Below, one piece after another: positions 27,673-36,911 of a stretch of 52,248 nt of DNA. Position 1 is the stretch's first letter. Each line of letters begins with the position of its first letter. The notes beneath the pieces were generated by a model. That model was given only the letters and a program-made list of their open reading frames with translations, searched no databases and was not told where the DNA came from. Position numbers and translations under genes: made by a program. Origin of the DNA: Flavipsychrobacter sp. (lineage in GTDB: Bacteria > Bacteroidota > Bacteroidia > Chitinophagales > Chitinophagaceae); assembly GCA_024508935.1 (NCBI GenBank), contig JANINW010000019.1, positions 1-52,248 on the forward strand. Reading direction: 5' to 3'.

Positions 27673-28320
27673 ATGAAAACAACCTCCTTTATCACGCTTT
27701 TGCTATTTGTTTGTTTTTGCTGTTGCCAATTGCAAGTACATGCCCAGGAACAATACAACAGTTCCATACAGCTGAACCTGTCAAATATGTCTTTCAATAA
27801 TAACAGGGCAGGATTTTTTCACCCCTTCAATTATGAAGGGGTGACCTTGAGCCGCAGTGTTTATAAGCATATAGATGTATTGGCTTCTTTCCAGATATGG
27901 CAGCCGTTTGTAAAATGGAAAGGGTATGATGTAGATAACGATAAGGTACCAGTAACACAGCTTGTTGGAAAAATAGACGGTGGGGCATCGTATAAAATGA
28001 TAGAATTGGCCGGTAAATATAAACATCGTTTTAACAGGCATGAACTATATGGAATATTAGGCATTTCTTATGCTTGGGGAGACGATATTATAATAACTGG
28101 AGCAATAAGATATCCTGGTGCGTTTGATGATATTATCTCATCTTCATCATTTAAGGCACATTACTGGGGTTTACTAACTTCTGGTGGCTATAACTATTAT
28201 TGCAGCGAGAGAATAAGTTTGGGTTTGAATGGGGGACTAAGGTTATACCAACATGATTTTCAGCAATACGATATAGGATTGAATATTGGCTATCATTTCA
28301 ATTCTTTTAAGAAGAGTTAA
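27673..28320 (+). CDS. Putative outer-membrane beta-barrel protein
   Basis: A 215-residue exported protein. The ATG at 27673 gives a strong signal peptide (KTTSFITLLLFVCFCCCQLQVHAQ, cleavage probably after HAQ). The frame opens upstream at 27595 within the phosphatase gene; that extension is not credible. The mature part alternates hydrophobic and polar residues with aromatic ends (VLASFQIWQPFVKWKGYDVD, YGILGISYAWGDDIII, FQQYDIGLNIGYHFNSF), as in small outer-membrane barrels. Composition is more A+T-rich towards the 3' end than the neighbouring housekeeping genes. No specific family or partner recognised. Confidence 0.68.
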   Translation: MKTTSFITLLLFVCFCCCQLQVHAQEQYNSSIQLNLSNMSFNNNRAGFFHPFNYEGVTLSRSVYKHIDVLASFQIWQPFVKWKGYDVDNDKVPVTQLVGKIDGGASYKMIELAGKYKHRFNRHELYGILGISYAWGDDIIITGAIRYPGAFDDIISSSSFKAHYWGLLTSGGYNYYCSERISLGLNGGLRLYQHDFQQYDIGLNIGYHFNSFKKS

Positions 28321-28331
28321 AGCCTTAAACA

Positions 28332-28361
28332 AAAACCGCCCCGGTATACCGGGGCGGTTTT
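28332..28361. terminator. Bidirectional terminator, 30-bp perfect palindrome
   Basis: Arms AAAACCGCCCCGGTA/TACCGGGGCGGTTTT form a perfect 30-base palindrome between two convergent genes (stop at 28320 on plus, stop at 28379 on minus). A-runs and T-runs at both ends allow function in both directions. Its first 18 bases recur exactly in the terminator at 29144. Confidence 0.88.
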
Positions 28362-28378
28362 ATGAAAATATCTTGTGT

Positions 28379-28546
28379 TTACTTTTTCAGCAGTTCTTTG
28401 GCGGGTACCTTTTTTATTTCGCCATTTACGCAAATGACTAAATAATCATTTTTTGCGGCGGTAGCTTCTATCAATTTCTCAGTTGCCTTTTTAATACCGG
28501 CAACAATTTTATCCCTCAATTCAGCATTCTCTTTTTTAATAGCCAT
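28379..28546 (-). CDS. 55-residue protein downstream of the zeta-like kinase
   Basis: A short ORF (ATG at 28546, TAA at 28379). The protein begins MAIKKENAELRDKIVAGIK, a charged amphipathic helix, continues with KATEKLIEATAAKNDYLVIC, then VNGEIKKVPAKELLKK. The middle YLVICVNGEIKKVPAKEL resembles a beta-hairpin that ends in a helix. Its start overlaps the end of the zeta-like gene by 11 bases, so the two are translated from one mRNA and probably coupled. A partner or antitoxin role is plausible from size and position only; in classical epsilon-zeta pairs the antitoxin gene comes first. Confidence 0.6.
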   Translation of the reverse strand: MAIKKENAELRDKIVAGIKKATEKLIEATAAKNDYLVICVNGEIKKVPAKELLKK

Positions 28547-29114
28547 TTGCCTGATTTGATATTATACCCCAAATATCGTGGTTTTTTATGTTACTGTCAA
28601 AATTAGCCTCTCCTTCGGCTACAATTTGCATTTCATTTGAATTATCGACGACAAGCCAGTAGTCGCAAACAGGAATAAATAACTGTACCAGGTTTTGAAT
28701 ACCTCTATAATATCGCCTATGAATTACGTCTTTTGGTATATTATGGCCGCCATTAAGCACTCTTTTTTCAACTCGTGTTTCTGCCATTGCCGGAGAGCTC
28801 AGCCAAAAGAATATCAGCGTTATTTTATAACCAGCCTGTTTCGCCCGTTGAATGAGAGAGATATAGCTTTTTGTAGATAAGGTTGTTTCAAATGCAAAAG
28901 TTTCCTTTAAGGAGAGTAGTTCATTAATCCTTTGCAGCATAATCCTTCCTGCTTCGAAAGCCACCTTTTCCTGGTTGAACGGAGAAATGCCTGCCGCGAT
29001 ATTGTCTGCATTTACAAATTCCTTACACTGCAGCATTTCAGGAAGAATAGTATAGCTGGCAGTAGTTTTACCGGCGCCATTACATCCTGCAACAATATAT
29101 AGATCGGGCATCAA
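28536..29114 (-). CDS. Zeta-toxin-like P-loop kinase
   Basis: A 192-residue P-loop protein of the zeta-toxin/COG4185-like group. Walker A is at residues 10-17 (GCNGAGKT), followed by FVNADNIAAGISP (substrate-contacting Asn-Ala-Asp), FAFETTLSTKSYISL, and the late arginine-rich RVEKRVLNGGHNIPKDVI and HRRYYRGIQNLVQLF. Zeta toxins phosphorylate UDP-N-acetylglucosamine and so poison wall synthesis, but this short branch is mostly uncharacterised; calling it a toxin is inference. Two Met codons (29114 and 29111) start the protein. It shares 11 bases with the 55-residue ORF and sits between two nearly identical terminators. Confidence 0.82.
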   Translation of the reverse strand: MMPDLYIVAGCNGAGKTTASYTILPEMLQCKEFVNADNIAAGISPFNQEKVAFEAGRIMLQRINELLSLKETFAFETTLSTKSYISLIQRAKQAGYKITLIFFWLSSPAMAETRVEKRVLNGGHNIPKDVIHRRYYRGIQNLVQLFIPVCDYWLVVDNSNEMQIVAEGEANFDSNIKNHDIWGIISNQANGY

Positions 29115-29143
29115 ACAAATTTAACGAAACTATCATCGTCTTA

Positions 29144-29185
29144 AAAAGAAAAACCGCCCCGGTATACTGGGGCGGTTTTTCTTTT
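29144..29185 (-). terminator. Terminator of gcvP
   Basis: A 17-bp stem (29144-29160 with 29169-29185), loop GGTATACT, with T-rich ends on both strands. It starts 19 bases past the gcvP stop and differs from the 28332 palindrome mainly by one C-to-T change near the loop and longer flanking arms. Confidence 0.9.
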
Positions 29186-29203
29186 ACATTCTTGCCTTGT
29201 GAA

Positions 29204-32089
29204 TTAAGCTTCTTCTACTTCCATGTAAGAAGAAACCGGTTCACAGGTGCATATCAGGTTGCGGTCGCCAACGGTATTGTTTACGCGGGCTACGCTTGGC
29301 CAGAATTTATTGTGTTTCACCCAGTGCAGCGGGAAAGCTGCCTGCTGGCGGCTGTATTTATGGCTCCACTCATCGGCAGTGATAACAAACTGTGTATGCG
29401 GTGCATTTTTCAGCGGGTTATCAGCTTTATCGGCACGGCCTTCTTCTATAGCGCGTATCTCTTCGCGTATGCTCAGCAGTGCTTCGCAGAAACGGTCCAG
29501 TTCGCCTTTGTCTTCACTTTCTGTCGGCTCTATCATAATAGTGCCCGGTACTGGGAAGCTCATAGTAGGCGCGTGGAAGCCATAGTCCATCAGGCGTTTT
29601 GCAACGTCTTCCGCTTCTATTTCTGCAGATTTTTTGAACGGGCGCAGGTCAACGATGAATTCGTGTGCGCAGGTACCGCCGCTGCCGGTGTATAGTATGT
29701 CGAAGTCGTTTTGCAAACGGCTGCGCATATAGTTCGCATTCAGTATAGCGTATTCAGTAGACTTGCGTGTGCCCACAGGGCCCAGCATGCGGATATAAGC
29801 ATAAGATATCAGCAGGATGCTGGCAGAGCCGAATGGAGCTGCAGATACCGCATGCCCGTCTTTACCATTGGTATTCACTACGTGCGATGGCAGGAATGGC
29901 GCCAGGTGCTGGCGTACACATATAGGGCCCATGCCGGGGCCGCCGCCGCCATGTGGTATAGCAAATGTTTTGTGCAGGTTCAGGTGGCAAACGTCTGCGC
30001 CTATAAGGCCGGGGGCTGTGAGGCCTACCTGTGCGTTCATGTTCGCACCGTCCATATAAACCTGGCCACCATGCTGGTGCACGATGTTTGTGATCTCTTT
30101 AATGCTCTCTTCATACACACCATAGGTAGACGGGTAAGTAACCATGATACCTGCAAGGTTGGCAGCATGTTGTGCAGCTTTTGCTTTCAGGTCTTCTACA
30201 TCTATATACCCGTTTTCAAGTGCTTTTACTACTACTACTTTATAGCCTACCATTACTGCCGATGCAGGGTTGGTACCGTGTGCAGATATAGGTATCAGCA
30301 TTACGTTACGGTGGCCTTCATTGCGGCTTTCGTGGTATGCTTTGATAGTGAGCAGGCCGGCATATTCACCTTGCGCACCGCTGTTTGGCTGTAGGCTGCA
30401 GGCATCGAAAGCAGTGATCTCGCACAGGTATTTAGACAGTTCGTTTACGATCTGCAGGTAGCCTTCTGCCTGGTTGTTGGGTGCAAACGGGTGCATTTTG
30501 CTCCAGTGTACCCAGCTCAGCGGCATCATTTCTGTTGCTGCGTTCAGCTTCATGGTGCATGAACCCAATGATATCATGCTGGTATTCAGGCTCAAGTCTT
30601 TATTCTCGAGCATTTTTATATAACGCATCATTTGTGTTTCGCTATGGTGCGTATTGAACAAAGGATGTGTAAGGAACGGAGAGGTACGTGTAAGCGTAGT
30701 GCCTATATTGCTTAATACCTGGTTATGGTCTATATCAAAGCTTACCGGTTCCTCGTTGTTGGCAAATACAGCCAGTACATTGAACAGGTCTGATGTTGTG
30801 GTGGTCTCATCTAAAGAGATACCTACCAAAGTATTATCAGCAAAATAGCGGAAGTTGATCTGTGCTGCTTCTGCTTTAGCTTTAATAGCAGCGGCATCGC
30901 TCACTTTCACAACAATGGTATCGAAGAAAGATTCTGAAACAATGCTGTAGCCTTGTTCTTTCAGCTGGTTGGCCAGTGTCTGAGCCAGCACAGTTACGCG
31001 TTTAGCTATGTCCTTCAGCCCGTCAGGACCGTGATAAACAGCATACATAGCAGCCATATTAGCCAGCAGTGCCTGTGCTGTACAGATATTGGAAGTAGCT
31101 TTTTCGCGTTTGATATGCTGCTCGCGTGTTTGCAGCGCCATGCGCAGGGCACGGTGGCCTTGTGCATCTACGCTGATACCAATGATACGGCCGGGGATAA
31201 AACGCTTGAAATCTTCTTTTACGGAGAAGAAAGCTGCGTGCGGTCCGCCGTAGCCCAAAGGCACGCCGAAACGCTGTGCAGAACCGAAGGCTGCATCGGC
31301 ACCCAGTTCGCCTGGAGAGGTAAGTAAAGTCAGTGCCAGCAGGTCGGTAGCCATAGCTACATATCCACCCGCATCATGCACTTTATTGATGAAGCCACGG
31401 TAATCTTCTACCGAACCTTTATCATTAGGATACTGTACTACAGCACCGAAATAAGTACTGTCAATAGTTGCAGTCTTGTAATCGCCATACACCAGTTCCA
31501 CACCTATCGGGGTAGCACGGGTAGCAATTACATCTTTCGTCTGCGGGAATATTTCATTGTCTACAAAGAACTTAGGGCGTTCCGGTTTGTCGTGGTCTTT
31601 GTTCAGCGCACCGAAGAACATGTGCATAGCTTCTGCACCGGCAGTAGCTTCATCCAGCAGCGATGCATTGGCTATTGGCAAACCTGTCAGGTCACTTACC
31701 ATTGTCTGGTAGTTGAGCAGGCTTTCGAGGCGGCCTTGGGATATTTCGGCTTGGTAAGGGGTGTACTGCGTGTACCATCCCGGGTTTTCAAAAATATTGC
31801 GCAGGATGACGCTTGGAGTATGAGTATCGTAATACCCCTGGCCTATATAGCTTTTATAAACCTTGTTTTTCAGGGAAATATCTTTAAGTATACGCAGGTA
31901 TTCTGCCTCGCTCAGTGCTTCCGGCAGGTTCAGCCTGTGGTCCATACGGATGGCACCCGGCACCGTTCGGCCTATCAGTTCCTCCATGTCCGCCACGCCT
32001 ATGGTAGACAGCATCTCTTTGGTATCTTTCGCATTCGGGCCTATATGGCGACCGGTGAATTCCTGATTTTGAGCAGAAAACAAATTCAT
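29204..32089 (-). CDS. gcvP: Glycine dehydrogenase (decarboxylating), P protein of the glycine cleavage system
   Basis: A 961-residue homodimer-type P protein: PLP-dependent decarboxylation of glycine, passing the aminomethyl group to lipoyl-GcvH. The N-terminal half has [39 protein letters not shown] and [20 protein letters not shown]. The C-terminal half has [20 protein letters not shown], a [10 protein letters not shown] segment, and the PLP lysine in [20 protein letters not shown]. Full length, so N and C halves are fused (not GcvPA/GcvPB). gcvT and gcvH are not adjacent. A good promoter precedes it, and no glycine riboswitch was recognised in the upstream 217 bases. Confidence 0.97.
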   Translation of the reverse strand: MNLFSAQNQEFTGRHIGPNAKDTKEMLSTIGVADMEELIGRTVPGAIRMDHRLNLPEALSEAEYLRILKDISLKNKVYKSYIGQGYYDTHTPSVILRNIFENPGWYTQYTPYQAEISQGRLESLLNYQTMVSDLTGLPIANASLLDEATAGAEAMHMFFGALNKDHDKPERPKFFVDNEIFPQTKDVIATRATPIGVELVYGDYKTATIDSTYFGAVVQYPNDKGSVEDYRGFINKVHDAGGYVAMATDLLALTLLTSPGELGADAAFGSAQRFGVPLGYGGPHAAFFSVKEDFKRFIPGRIIGISVDAQGHRALRMALQTREQHIKREKATSNICTAQALLANMAAMYAVYHGPDGLKDIAKRVTVLAQTLANQLKEQGYSIVSESFFDTIVVKVSDAAAIKAKAEAAQINFRYFADNTLVGISLDETTTTSDLFNVLAVFANNEEPVSFDIDHNQVLSNIGTTLTRTSPFLTHPLFNTHHSETQMMRYIKMLENKDLSLNTSMISLGSCTMKLNAATEMMPLSWVHWSKMHPFAPNNQAEGYLQIVNELSKYLCEITAFDACSLQPNSGAQGEYAGLLTIKAYHESRNEGHRNVMLIPISAHGTNPASAVMVGYKVVVVKALENGYIDVEDLKAKAAQHAANLAGIMVTYPSTYGVYEESIKEITNIVHQHGGQVYMDGANMNAQVGLTAPGLIGADVCHLNLHKTFAIPHGGGGPGMGPICVRQHLAPFLPSHVVNTNGKDGHAVSAAPFGSASILLISYAYIRMLGPVGTRKSTEYAILNANYMRSRLQNDFDILYTGSGGTCAHEFIVDLRPFKKSAEIEAEDVAKRLMDYGFHAPTMSFPVPGTIMIEPTESEDKGELDRFCEALLSIREEIRAIEEGRADKADNPLKNAPHTQFVITADEWSHKYSRQQAAFPLHWVKHNKFWPSVARVNNTVGDRNLICTCEPVSSYMEVEEA

Positions 32090-32126
32090 AATTACTTTAA
32101 GAAAAAGGATAAATAAAAAGAAAACG

Positions 32127-32156
32127 CAAAGTTAGCGGGATATAAGCTAATTGCAA
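32127..32156 (-). promoter_or_regulatory. Bacteroidota-type promoter of gcvP
   Basis: On the minus strand TTG (32156-32154), 19 bases, then TAACTTTG (32134-32127) matches the -33/-7 consensus at ideal spacing. Transcription would begin near 32120, giving a leader of about 30 bases before the ATG at 32089. Confidence 0.72.
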
Positions 32157-32165
32157 AGCTGACTG

Positions 32166-32234
32166 ATATCAATTATCGACTTCGCTGACCGCGGTATAGT
32201 ATAGGGTTATGCCTTGCCGGCAACTAATTGATAT
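32166..32234. repeat. Long-range inverted repeat upstream of gcvP
   Basis: ATATCAATTA (32166-32175) and TAATTGATAT (32225-32234) are perfect 10-bp inverted copies separated by 49 bases. A separate palindrome TTGCCGGCAA sits at 32214-32223. The repeat lies just upstream of the gcvP promoter; role unknown. Confidence 0.4.
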
Positions 32235-32306
32235 AAAGTATATATGAATTGAGATTAGACTATATATTACGAAATAGGTATGTGTGTAGTCCGGTTTTTG
32301 TATTAC

Positions 32307-33047
32307 TTATTCTAGCACGCCTTCTTTTATTTCATTCCATAGCGCCCGGTAGCAGGTAGCCGCATAGCTGGAACGTGCAAATGCTTCAATAGGAGCGTGG
32401 CTGATGCCCATTTTCTCAATATCAGACAGGTAAGGAATATAATATTCAAAGAAACGCTTGTCTTTTACCAGTTCTCCCATTACATCTTTATGCATATTCT
32501 TACGCATATCCACCATCGAAAAAAAGCACATCAATTTATCCACCCCTACGCCCTTATCTTCAAAATAGCTTTTCACAATATCATAGGTGCGCACCGAAAG
32601 CGTAGTGGGTATTACCGGCATCAGCACAATATCTGATGCAAAAAAGATATTATCGGCCAGCAGGGAAAAGCCCGGCGGGCAGTCAATGAAAACAAAATCG
32701 TATTGCTGCTGCACCGCTTTCAGCAGGTTGCGTATCTGCTTTTTAGAATGCTTGTCATCCAGCAGCAGGTCCAGCTTGCGGGCAGAAATGTCTGCAGGGA
32801 TAATATCCAGGTTTTCGTATGGGGTAGACATGATGGCATCTTCGATGCTCATGTTGTGCTCAATGATCTTTTTTGCAGCACCTTTTTCCTTTGGCTGGGC
32901 GTTATAATAAAAGCTGGCGGCACCTTGCGGGTCCAGGTCCCATATTAGTGTGCTGTAGCCATCTGCTGCAGCCATATAAGCAAAGTTCACGCTCGACGCA
33001 GTTTTGCCCACGCCGCCTTTCAGGTTGTATAAAGAAACAATGACCAT
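32307..33047 (-). CDS. ParA/MinD-family ATPase without a ParB partner
   Basis: A 246-residue P-loop ATPase of the ParA class. The deviant Walker A is YNLKGGVGKTASSVNFAY near the N-terminus, followed by WDLDPQGAASFYYN, the Walker B-like FVFIDCPPGFSLLADNI, and PVIPTTLSVRTYDI. Length and order match small ParA proteins that position cargo on the nucleoid. There is no ParB gene or visible parS cluster beside it, so chromosome partition is doubtful; orphan ParAs can also place chemoreceptor or secretion machinery. It follows the exported 685-residue protein gene on the same strand after 65 bases. Confidence 0.9.
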   Translation of the reverse strand: MVIVSLYNLKGGVGKTASSVNFAYMAAADGYSTLIWDLDPQGAASFYYNAQPKEKGAAKKIIEHNMSIEDAIMSTPYENLDIIPADISARKLDLLLDDKHSKKQIRNLLKAVQQQYDFVFIDCPPGFSLLADNIFFASDIVLMPVIPTTLSVRTYDIVKSYFEDKGVGVDKLMCFFSMVDMRKNMHKDVMGELVKDKRFFEYYIPYLSDIEKMGISHAPIEAFARSSYAATCYRALWNEIKEGVLE

Positions 33048-33112
33048 ACTATATATGCCGGTATTGGATGGCCAATAAAACTAATAATTATGTGGCTATT
33101 TGCAATGTTATC

Positions 33113-35170
33113 TTAGCGTTCATCATTCTTACCGCGCTCAGGTATCTTCCCGCCAATGTTAAACAGGCGATAAGCCAGCTGTATACCCGCTTGCTCTGGT
33201 TTAGTATACCCGAAAGACTGGCGGTCTACAATGTACTTGCCCTCCCGGTCGATAACATAATATTCAATGCTTTTTTTATTCCCGTTTTGCCGGAAGCTTA
33301 TATACGCCGCAGGCGCGGGAACAGAACTATTGGTTGTCCATGAAATATTGCAGGCCTTTAACCTGTCTACAACTGCCGCATCCTGGCCGCCTGTAAGGTG
33401 CAGGTTCATATTCATCTTCAACCCGGTGTTGGGTATCAATTGCGGGTATAAGGTATAGAAGCGGTACATCCATTCATTATAAGCATTATCGTCTTTCCGC
33501 TCCTGCGCACATTCGGCTTGCGCCTGGTACACACGGGTTATCAGCAATTGCTCATATTCCACATCTATGTTCGGATCGCGCAGTACTTCATCCAGTATGC
33601 GGCGGGCCTCTGTATAGTTGCCCATTTTCATTTGCAGGCGGGCTATAAAAAAGCGGAAGTATTTATGAACGTATTTGCGGTCATCTTTTTGCGCTTCTTT
33701 CTCAAACCTGTCCAGGAAAAAACGGGTACTGAAATCACGTATCAGGTACCATACCTCATCCCAACTGATAGTGCTCTCGGTTGAAAACAGTTTATAGATA
33801 ACACGGTCGCGCTCGGGGTTTTGTGCAAACTGGTTGATGATAAGGAACTGCTGCATGTATTTTTCTCCCTGCAGCTGTGCCATGCGTGCCAGTACATTTG
33901 GGTTATACCACCAGTTACGGTTCTCAAACATTTGGCGTTCTACAGCAGCCTGCTTGTCCAGTAATTTTATCAGCTGAAGGCTGAAGTCATAATGCGCCTG
34001 GCTAAGCGTGGTGCCTATATGCAGCTCTTTAAATTCTGCAGCTTTATTTGCGTAGCGTTCAGCTTCGGCCATCTGCCCGTCGTAGGCCAGGCACCGGGCC
34101 AGTGCTATGTTGTACCAGCCAAAGCCAGGGGTAGAGCCATTGGCTTTTATCATATCCTTCATCAGCTCAGCACCCTGTTTAGGTTTTGCTTTGTAGATAT
34201 CAATGATTGAAGAATAATAAGCCCATTCTTTCAGCCGTTTATCCCCGGCGTCCTGCGTTATAGCTTCATTATATTCGTTCTCCGCTTCGCGAAAATCTCC
34301 GCAGATGGCACGGAAAGTTGCATAGTTATTATGCGGGAAGATATTGCTCTTGCGCATAAGCCCGTAATAATAGGCGGCAGAATCTATCTTCAGCGCATAG
34401 CTGTATAGTATAGACTTGTAATGGTACACGGCCATCTTTTCATTCAGCTCATAGCCCGGCTGAAAAATACCGGCATTTAGTTTCTTGTTAATTTCAATTC
34501 TCCGCAGACCAGAATCGAGATAACGGTTGGCAAGCTGTTCATTCTCGTCGATAGAATTTTTCAGGAAGGCATATTTACTACTGGTGTAGTAACGATTGCG
34601 GTGCACCAGCCAGCCCAGGTAGTTATAGACATCCATCAGGTAGTCGCGCTGGAAATTGAGGCGTACCACGCGGCGTAACAATGTGTATACTTTGTCTGCT
34701 TCTTCCATATTGCTATAGCAGTTCATCAGGTACAGTGCCGCCATGGTATAATCTACCTGGTAGCGGTAGTTGGGAAAATACTGTACAAGATCGGAAGTGC
34801 GGGTGGTAAGTTCTTTTTTATAATCACGCTCCAGCAGGTTCAGGCTGCGTTCCAGCGGCGCGGCAGCATTTTTAAAACCAAGATAGTCGGCAGCATGGTT
34901 ATACTTATAAGCACCTTCATACATCCAGCCTACATAGTAGGTGCTGTCAATTCTTTTAAATTCGCGGGAACGTGGCAGGGCATCTTCGCTGTTTATATCG
35001 GTGCCCATGCGCTTGGCGTCTATTTCGTAGCGCTCCGATATTTTGGCCTTAGCCAATGATTGTGCCTGTGCATGCAATGCAAGCAACAGGCAACAGGCTA
35101 TAAAGCTGCATTGTCTTATCCAATATGCGTAACCCTTGCCGGTAGATATGTAAGCGTCTGCTTCCTGCAT
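33113..35170 (-). CDS. Exported helical-repeat protein coupled to MoxR ATPase, unknown
   Basis: A 685-residue protein I do not recognise by name. A hydrophobic segment at about residues 18-37 (RQCSFIACCLLLALHAQAQS) looks like a signal peptide with an unusually long polar start. The rest is a series of helix pairs typical of TPR-like solenoids: MAALYLMNCYSNMEEADKVY, GWYNIALARCLAYDGQMAEA, FFIARLQMKMGNYTEARRIL. The last 100 or so residues become beta-like (AAYISFRQNGNKKSIEYYVI). Its ATG overlaps the MoxR stop as TAATG, so translation is coupled. It is probably a periplasmic scaffold working with the ATPase's pathway. Function unassigned. Confidence 0.72.
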   Translation of the reverse strand: MQEADAYISTGKGYAYWIRQCSFIACCLLLALHAQAQSLAKAKISERYEIDAKRMGTDINSEDALPRSREFKRIDSTYYVGWMYEGAYKYNHAADYLGFKNAAAPLERSLNLLERDYKKELTTRTSDLVQYFPNYRYQVDYTMAALYLMNCYSNMEEADKVYTLLRRVVRLNFQRDYLMDVYNYLGWLVHRNRYYTSSKYAFLKNSIDENEQLANRYLDSGLRRIEINKKLNAGIFQPGYELNEKMAVYHYKSILYSYALKIDSAAYYYGLMRKSNIFPHNNYATFRAICGDFREAENEYNEAITQDAGDKRLKEWAYYSSIIDIYKAKPKQGAELMKDMIKANGSTPGFGWYNIALARCLAYDGQMAEAERYANKAAEFKELHIGTTLSQAHYDFSLQLIKLLDKQAAVERQMFENRNWWYNPNVLARMAQLQGEKYMQQFLIINQFAQNPERDRVIYKLFSTESTISWDEVWYLIRDFSTRFFLDRFEKEAQKDDRKYVHKYFRFFIARLQMKMGNYTEARRILDEVLRDPNIDVEYEQLLITRVYQAQAECAQERKDDNAYNEWMYRFYTLYPQLIPNTGLKMNMNLHLTGGQDAAVVDRLKACNISWTTNSSVPAPAAYISFRQNGNKKSIEYYVIDREGKYIVDRQSFGYTKPEQAGIQLAYRLFNIGGKIPERGKNDER

Positions 35171-36159
35171 TAAGCGTACAATTTCAATTTAGCCAGTCGT
35201 TCTGCTTCTTTATTTATAATGCCTTCCAATGCTTTCAGCTTACCTTCCTTGTTACGGTATATAAGGCGATGGTCCAGTACGGCATGTGCTATATCTTTCA
35301 CATCGTCTTCAATTACAAAGCTGCGGCCTCTTACCATAGCATAGGCACGCAGGCATTTCAAAAAAGCAATGCCACTGCGCGTAGATGCACCGAGTGTGAT
35401 GTCAGGATGGTTACGCGTACCGCGCACGATGTCACTTACTGCTTTTACTATCTCTTCATGCACATATACTTCCGATGCTTTTTTCTGCAGGTCTAGTACA
35501 TCTTCCAGGCTCAGCACCTGTTGCAGTTCTACCAGGTTGCGGGCTATATCCAGGTATTCGCGGTAGATGTTCAGTTCTGTTTCTTCATCTACATACCCGA
35601 AATATATTTTCATAAAAAACCTGTCGAGCTGGGCAGCAGGCAGCGGGTAGGTGCCTTCCATCTCTATCGGGTTCTGTGTAGCTATAGTAAAGAACATTTT
35701 TTCCAGCAGCAGGGTTGTATCACCCACTGTTACCTGGTGCTCAGCCATTGCTTCCAGCAGTGCGCTTTGCACTTTGGGAGATGCACGGTTTATTTCATCG
35801 GCCAGCAGTACGTTGCAGAACAGCGGGCCATGTTTGAATACAAATTCCTTATTCCTGTCGTCGAAAATATGACTGCCTATCAGGTCCATGGGCAGCAGGT
35901 CGGGGGTGAACTGTATACGCTTGAAGACTACATGCTGCTCACCCTTACTGCCGCTGATGCACTGTGCCAGTGTACGGGCCAATACCGTTTTCCCGGTGCC
36001 GGGGTTATCCTCCATCAGGATATGGCCACCCGCCAGCAGGCAGGTTACCACCATTTCTATTTGTTTGCGTTTACCGCGTATTACTTTTTCTACCTGGGTT
36101 ATTAAGTGTTGTATCGACTGTTCCGGGGTTGAAATGACTGTCTCAGGTACTGCCTCCAT
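35170..36159 (-). CDS. MoxR-family AAA+ ATPase
   Basis: A 329-residue AAA+ chaperone. Visible: Walker A in MEDNPGTGKTVLARTLAQ (about residues 49-57), FKRIQFTPDLLPMDLIGSHI, Walker B in NVLLADEINRASPKVQSALL, sensor 1 in FFTIATQNPIEMEGTYPLPA, and an arginine-containing AQLDRFFMKIYFGY. MoxR ATPases help mature metal-containing or von Willebrand A-domain complexes and normally precede a DUF58 protein. Here no DUF58 or vWA gene follows; the next gene is the 685-residue exported protein, joined by a TAATG overlap. The ATG at 36159 gives a short acidic N-terminus. Confidence 0.93.
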   Translation of the reverse strand: MEAVPETVISTPEQSIQHLITQVEKVIRGKRKQIEMVVTCLLAGGHILMEDNPGTGKTVLARTLAQCISGSKGEQHVVFKRIQFTPDLLPMDLIGSHIFDDRNKEFVFKHGPLFCNVLLADEINRASPKVQSALLEAMAEHQVTVGDTTLLLEKMFFTIATQNPIEMEGTYPLPAAQLDRFFMKIYFGYVDEETELNIYREYLDIARNLVELQQVLSLEDVLDLQKKASEVYVHEEIVKAVSDIVRGTRNHPDITLGASTRSGIAFLKCLRAYAMVRGRSFVIEDDVKDIAHAVLDHRLIYRNKEGKLKALEGIINKEAERLAKLKLYA

Positions 36160-36340
36160 GATTACAAATTAGTATTATACAAGTTTACTGATTTATACGC
36201 TTTGGAAGATAAGCACTTGTATAAATTTTTGTGAAAACAGGCACTCCTCAATGCTTGTATATATTGTTAAATGAGAGACGGGTATTAAAAAAAGATACAC
36301 TATGGTATGATATTGGTATTAGTCATGCTAAACTGTTATT

Positions 36341-36868
36341 ATGAAAAAGATATTGTTGATGGCAATGCTGGTGGGATGTTTTTATGCCACTCATGCCCAG
36401 TTGAGTATCAGCATCAATATAGGCAGCCAGCCGGCATGGGGCCCGGTGGGTTACGATTATGTAGAGTATTATTATATCCCCGATGCGGATGCTTATTATG
36501 ATGTAAATGATGGTGTCTTTGTGTATTATGAAGGAAATGGCTGGAGGCGCGGACGCTCGCTGCCGGGCAGGTATAGCAATATAGATCTCTACCATGTGCA
36601 CAAAGTAGTTATCAACGACAGGGACCCATGGCTGCACAATGACCGTTATAGGCAGCAATACAGATCGTATGCAGGCCGTCACGACCAGCAGGTGATAAGA
36701 GATGCCCGCGAACAGAAGTACTGGGAAAACCCGGGCAACCGCAACCATGGAAACTGGAACGGCTCACGCGGCAATGGCAACCCCGGCAAGGGGCATGGAA
36801 ATGAAGGCAACCACGGCCACGGCAATAACGGCAATGGTCATGGGCATGGTCACGGCAAAGGACATTGA
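36341..36868 (+). CDS. Secreted protein with His/Gly/Asn-rich C-terminus
   Basis: A 175-residue exported protein, unknown family. Signal peptide KKILLMAMLVGCFYATHAQ, then a Tyr/Asp-rich region (DYVEYYYIPDADAYYDVNDG), a charged middle (VVINDRDPWLHNDRYRQQYR), and from about residue 130 a low-complexity tail of Gly, Asn and His with repeated HG and HGN steps, ending GHGHGHGKGH. The tail carries many histidines and could bind metal ions (inference). It stands alone, 180 bases from the divergent MoxR operon and convergent with the WYL regulator. Confidence 0.7.
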   Translation: MKKILLMAMLVGCFYATHAQLSISINIGSQPAWGPVGYDYVEYYYIPDADAYYDVNDGVFVYYEGNGWRRGRSLPGRYSNIDLYHVHKVVINDRDPWLHNDRYRQQYRSYAGRHDQQVIRDAREQKYWENPGNRNHGNWNGSRGNGNPGKGHGNEGNHGHGNNGNGHGHGHGKGH

Positions 36869-36911
36869 TGAAGCTGGCTAAATTATTGAGTGGTGTATAC
36901 CAAATAGGGTA

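Noticed and set aside
28332-29185. Insertion-sequence ends or attachment sites around the zeta-like cassette
   Set aside because: The repeats are GC-rich stems with A and T flanks, exactly as terminators, with no transposase, integrase or target duplication seen.
32090-32306. Glycine riboswitch upstream of gcvP
   Set aside because: No tandem aptamer motifs were found, and the probable leader is only about 30 bases.
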